Of a stretch of 7,740 bases of DNA, positions 6,299 through 7,740 are shown one piece after another. Location: contig JAEUSC010000184.1 in NCBI GenBank assembly GCA_016789035.1, forward strand, positions 1-7,740. The letters run 5' to 3'. The notes below the pieces were generated by a model. That model was not told where the DNA came from. It did no database searches and was given only the letters and a program-made list of their open reading frames with translations. Within the stretch, counting starts at the first letter, position 1. Each line of letters begins with the position of its first letter. The stretch comes from Candidatus Omnitrophota bacterium (GTDB lineage: Bacteria > Omnitrophota > Gorgyraeia > Zapsychrales > Fredricksoniimonadaceae). The translations under genes were made by a program, and so were the position numbers.

Positions 6299-7268
6299 TA
6301 CCCATGAACTCAAGCGCAGATTAGTCTTGCGGTTAAAAGGGGTGAAGGAGGGCCGGCCGTTGATCGGTCCGGCGACGGTCCAGATCCATCTGACCGACCT
6401 TTGCAATCTATCCTGCCAGTACTGTTATTATTATGCCCCTGGCAGCCCCAATCGTCCGAGCGGCCGCAATCATCTGCCTTTTGAGACGTTTACCAAAGTC
6501 GTCCGCGACTGCGTTAACCTGAAAGTGGACATGCTTTATTTGTCGGGCCAGGGCGATCCGACGCTGCATCCCAAGTTTTACGACATGCTCCATCATTTGG
6601 AGACACAGCCCATGGCGGTCTCCATTTACTCCAATGGGACATTCCCCCTGGAACGTTGCCGCAATATCTTAAAGGGGGCCGATCGTATCGTGATCAATCT
6701 TGGTACGGCCGACAGAGAAAGTTACCGCGCTTTACAAGGACGGGACCTTTTTATCAGGGTTATAAAAAATATTCGTGAATTGGCCCGGCTGAAGCCGGAA
6801 TTGAACCCGAACTTCTGTATTGAAGTTGTCTTTATCGCTAATCGCTTAAATGAAGCAAGCCACATGAGAACAGAGAAGCTTGTCAGAAAGCTTGGCGTTG
6901 ACCGGATTCGTAAAACCATTGCTGAAATAAGCGAGCATACGCATCACATCAAACTGGAGGATCATGAAGAGAAGATGGAGCTTGTGGGGGAATGGCCCCC
7001 ATGCTATCACGGATGGTTTTACACAGCGATCCAGTTAAACGGAGATGTAAATGTCTGCTGTTTTATGCAGCGCCTGACGATCGGCAATGCCTTTGCCACT
7101 TCGCTCAAAGAGGTCTGGGATTCTGATGCGTATACCCGCGCCCGTTCCCTGGCCTTGTCGGGAGAGACGTTTAGGAATTATGAGGAGTGCATCAACTGCC
7201 GGATCGGGTGGCGAAACAAGGAGATCGCTGGGCACATGGAGATCTTTAATCGCACTGTTAAAGCATAA
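6288..7268 (+). CDS. Radical SAM protein with SPASM/twitch-like C-terminal Cys region (paralogue D)
   Basis: Radical SAM enzyme of 326 residues and the closest relative of A in the window: hand alignment of the first 130 residues, without gaps, gives about 45% identity. The cluster motif is C39-N-L-S-C43-Q-Y-C46. The GGEP position reads GQGDP (87-91), with Asp in place of the usual Glu. ALQGRDLF (148-155) matches QLQGKDLF in A. The C-terminal region has C239 in PPCYHGWFY, G252, C257-C258, IGNA and C301-x2-C304, again like A. It overlaps gene C by 11 nt and is followed after 20 nt by a second deacetylase. The 5' third looks more GC-rich than the matching part of A. It probably acts on a related substrate or at another step of the same pathway; the reaction is unknown. 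Confidence 0.88.
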   Translation: MHLDTHELKRRLVLRLKGVKEGRPLIGPATVQIHLTDLCNLSCQYCYYYAPGSPNRPSGRNHLPFETFTKVVRDCVNLKVDMLYLSGQGDPTLHPKFYDMLHHLETQPMAVSIYSNGTFPLERCRNILKGADRIVINLGTADRESYRALQGRDLFIRVIKNIRELARLKPELNPNFCIEVVFIANRLNEASHMRTEKLVRKLGVDRIRKTIAEISEHTHHIKLEDHEEKMELVGEWPPCYHGWFYTAIQLNGDVNVCCFMQRLTIGNAFATSLKEVWDSDAYTRARSLALSGETFRNYEECINCRIGWRNKEIAGHMEIFNRTVKA

Positions 7269-7288
7269 TCAATTTGCATGGCGGCCCA

Positions 7289-7740
7289 ATGAGTAAATTT
7301 CTTTTTATCCGAAATGATGATGTCTGGAACTTGGATGAATCTTTTAAGAGCTTTTTCGATTTTATGCTCGATCAGAGAATTCCCGTTGTGTACGGGGTGA
7401 TTCCGGCCATGCTAAAAGACGATGCGGCCCAGTTTCTTCGCCGGGCCAAAAAAAAGAGTCCCAAACTGTTAGACATTGTCCAGCATGGCTATGCCCATCG
7501 CAACCATGCGCCGGAGGGAGAACATAAATACGAATTCGGCTCCTCCAGAACCTACGTCGAACAGCTGGAAGATATTTCCCGCGGAATGAAGATCATGCGC
7601 CGTTCGTTTGGAGAATTCATGACGCCGGGTTTCGTTCCTTCCTATCACGCGTATGATACCAACACCATTCGCGTGTTAGTCAAGCTAGGCATTCCTTTGC
7701 TTTCGGCGCGTTTGAAAGTCCCTTATAAGGAAAAGAAATT
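7289..7740 (+). CDS. NodB-like polysaccharide deacetylase homologue (second copy, partial)
   Basis: The first 150 residues of a gene that continues past the window. It aligns with the copy at 4408 with no gaps for at least 140 residues, at about 44% identity by hand count. Motif 1 is FIRNDD (6-11), with Asn where the first copy has Asp. Motif 2 is QHGYAHRNH (65-73), with H66 and H70 as metal ligands. FVPSYH (115-120) replaces FVPPYH. RRAK, LLDIVQHG and KYEFG are identical in both. No signal peptide is seen, so a cytoplasmic deacetylase is inferred. The ATG at 7289 has only a weak upstream GGCGG (7280-7284) at 4 nt; an in-frame TTG at 7274 is possible, but the paralogue supports 7289. The late-His motif expected near residue 195 lies outside the window. 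Confidence 0.8.
   Translation, partial: MSKFLFIRNDDVWNLDESFKSFFDFMLDQRIPVVYGVIPAMLKDDAAQFLRRAKKKSPKLLDIVQHGYAHRNHAPEGEHKYEFGSSRTYVEQLEDISRGMKIMRRSFGEFMTPGFVPSYHAYDTNTIRVLVKLGIPLLSARLKVPYKEKK

Noticed and set aside
5930..6406. 158-residue antisense open frame across the C/D junction
   Set aside because: It is antisense to two well-supported radical SAM genes and has no family resemblance, so it is a shadow frame.
6985..7001. GC-rich hairpin TGGGGG-AATGG-CCCCCA
   Set aside because: It is inside the coding sequence of radical SAM D with no following T-run, so it is not an intrinsic terminator. It is probably chance from the G-E-W-P-P codons.
1..7740. Radical SAM/SPASM genes as a peptide-maturation (RiPP) cluster
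   Set aside because: No small precursor-peptide gene with a Cys- or Gly-rich core is visible, intergenic gaps are too short to hold one, and there is no protease or peptide exporter. Sugar enzymes surround the radical SAM genes instead.

Overview
The window is densely coding bacterial DNA with slightly AT-rich, balanced composition. It carries nine protein genes, two of them cut by the window edges, and almost no intergenic space. There are no RNA genes, mobile elements, long repeats or CRISPR arrays that I can see. AGGA-type ribosome binding sites, overlapping stop/start codons and ATG starts indicate a bacterium. The combination of genes looks like an accessory glycan or surface-polysaccharide locus. 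Taxonomy cannot be fixed from the sequence; an uncultivated environmental lineage is plausible, but that is a guess.

Left block, + strand (1-3198): the tail of an unrecognised gene, a DegT/DnrJ/EryC1-type PLP sugar aminotransferase (100-1212), a radical SAM enzyme with a SPASM/twitch-like C-terminal Cys region (A, 1209-2204), and a second radical SAM enzyme of another subfamily (B, 2182-3198). All four genes overlap at their junctions, so they look like one translationally coupled operon.

Middle (3146-4351), minus strand: one glycosyltransferase of the MurG-like 'predicted glycosyltransferase' group (COG4671-like). Its 3' end overlaps the 3' end of radical SAM B by 53 nt. Its start faces the next + strand block across a 56-nt divergent gap.

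Right block, + strand (4408-7740 and beyond): a NodB-like polysaccharide deacetylase homologue (4408-5124), radical SAM C (5135-6298), radical SAM D (6288-7268, paralogous to A), and a second deacetylase paralogue that runs off the window (7289-7740). By hand alignment the two deacetylases share about 44% identity over 140 ungapped residues, and A and D about 45% over their first 130 residues. The cluster has therefore grown by duplication of a deacetylase plus radical SAM repertoire.

Working picture (inference): a cytoplasmic pathway that builds and modifies an amino sugar or glycan. The aminotransferase would install an amino group, the radical SAM enzymes would carry out dehydrogenation, epimerisation or similar sugar chemistry, the NodB-like enzymes would remove N-acetyl groups inside the cell (neither has a signal peptide), and the glycosyltransferase would transfer the product. 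The least ordinary feature is the A/C/D radical SAM subfamily, which shares an IGP N-terminal segment and a C-x-x-G-W-F motif and sits next to paired signal-less deacetylases.
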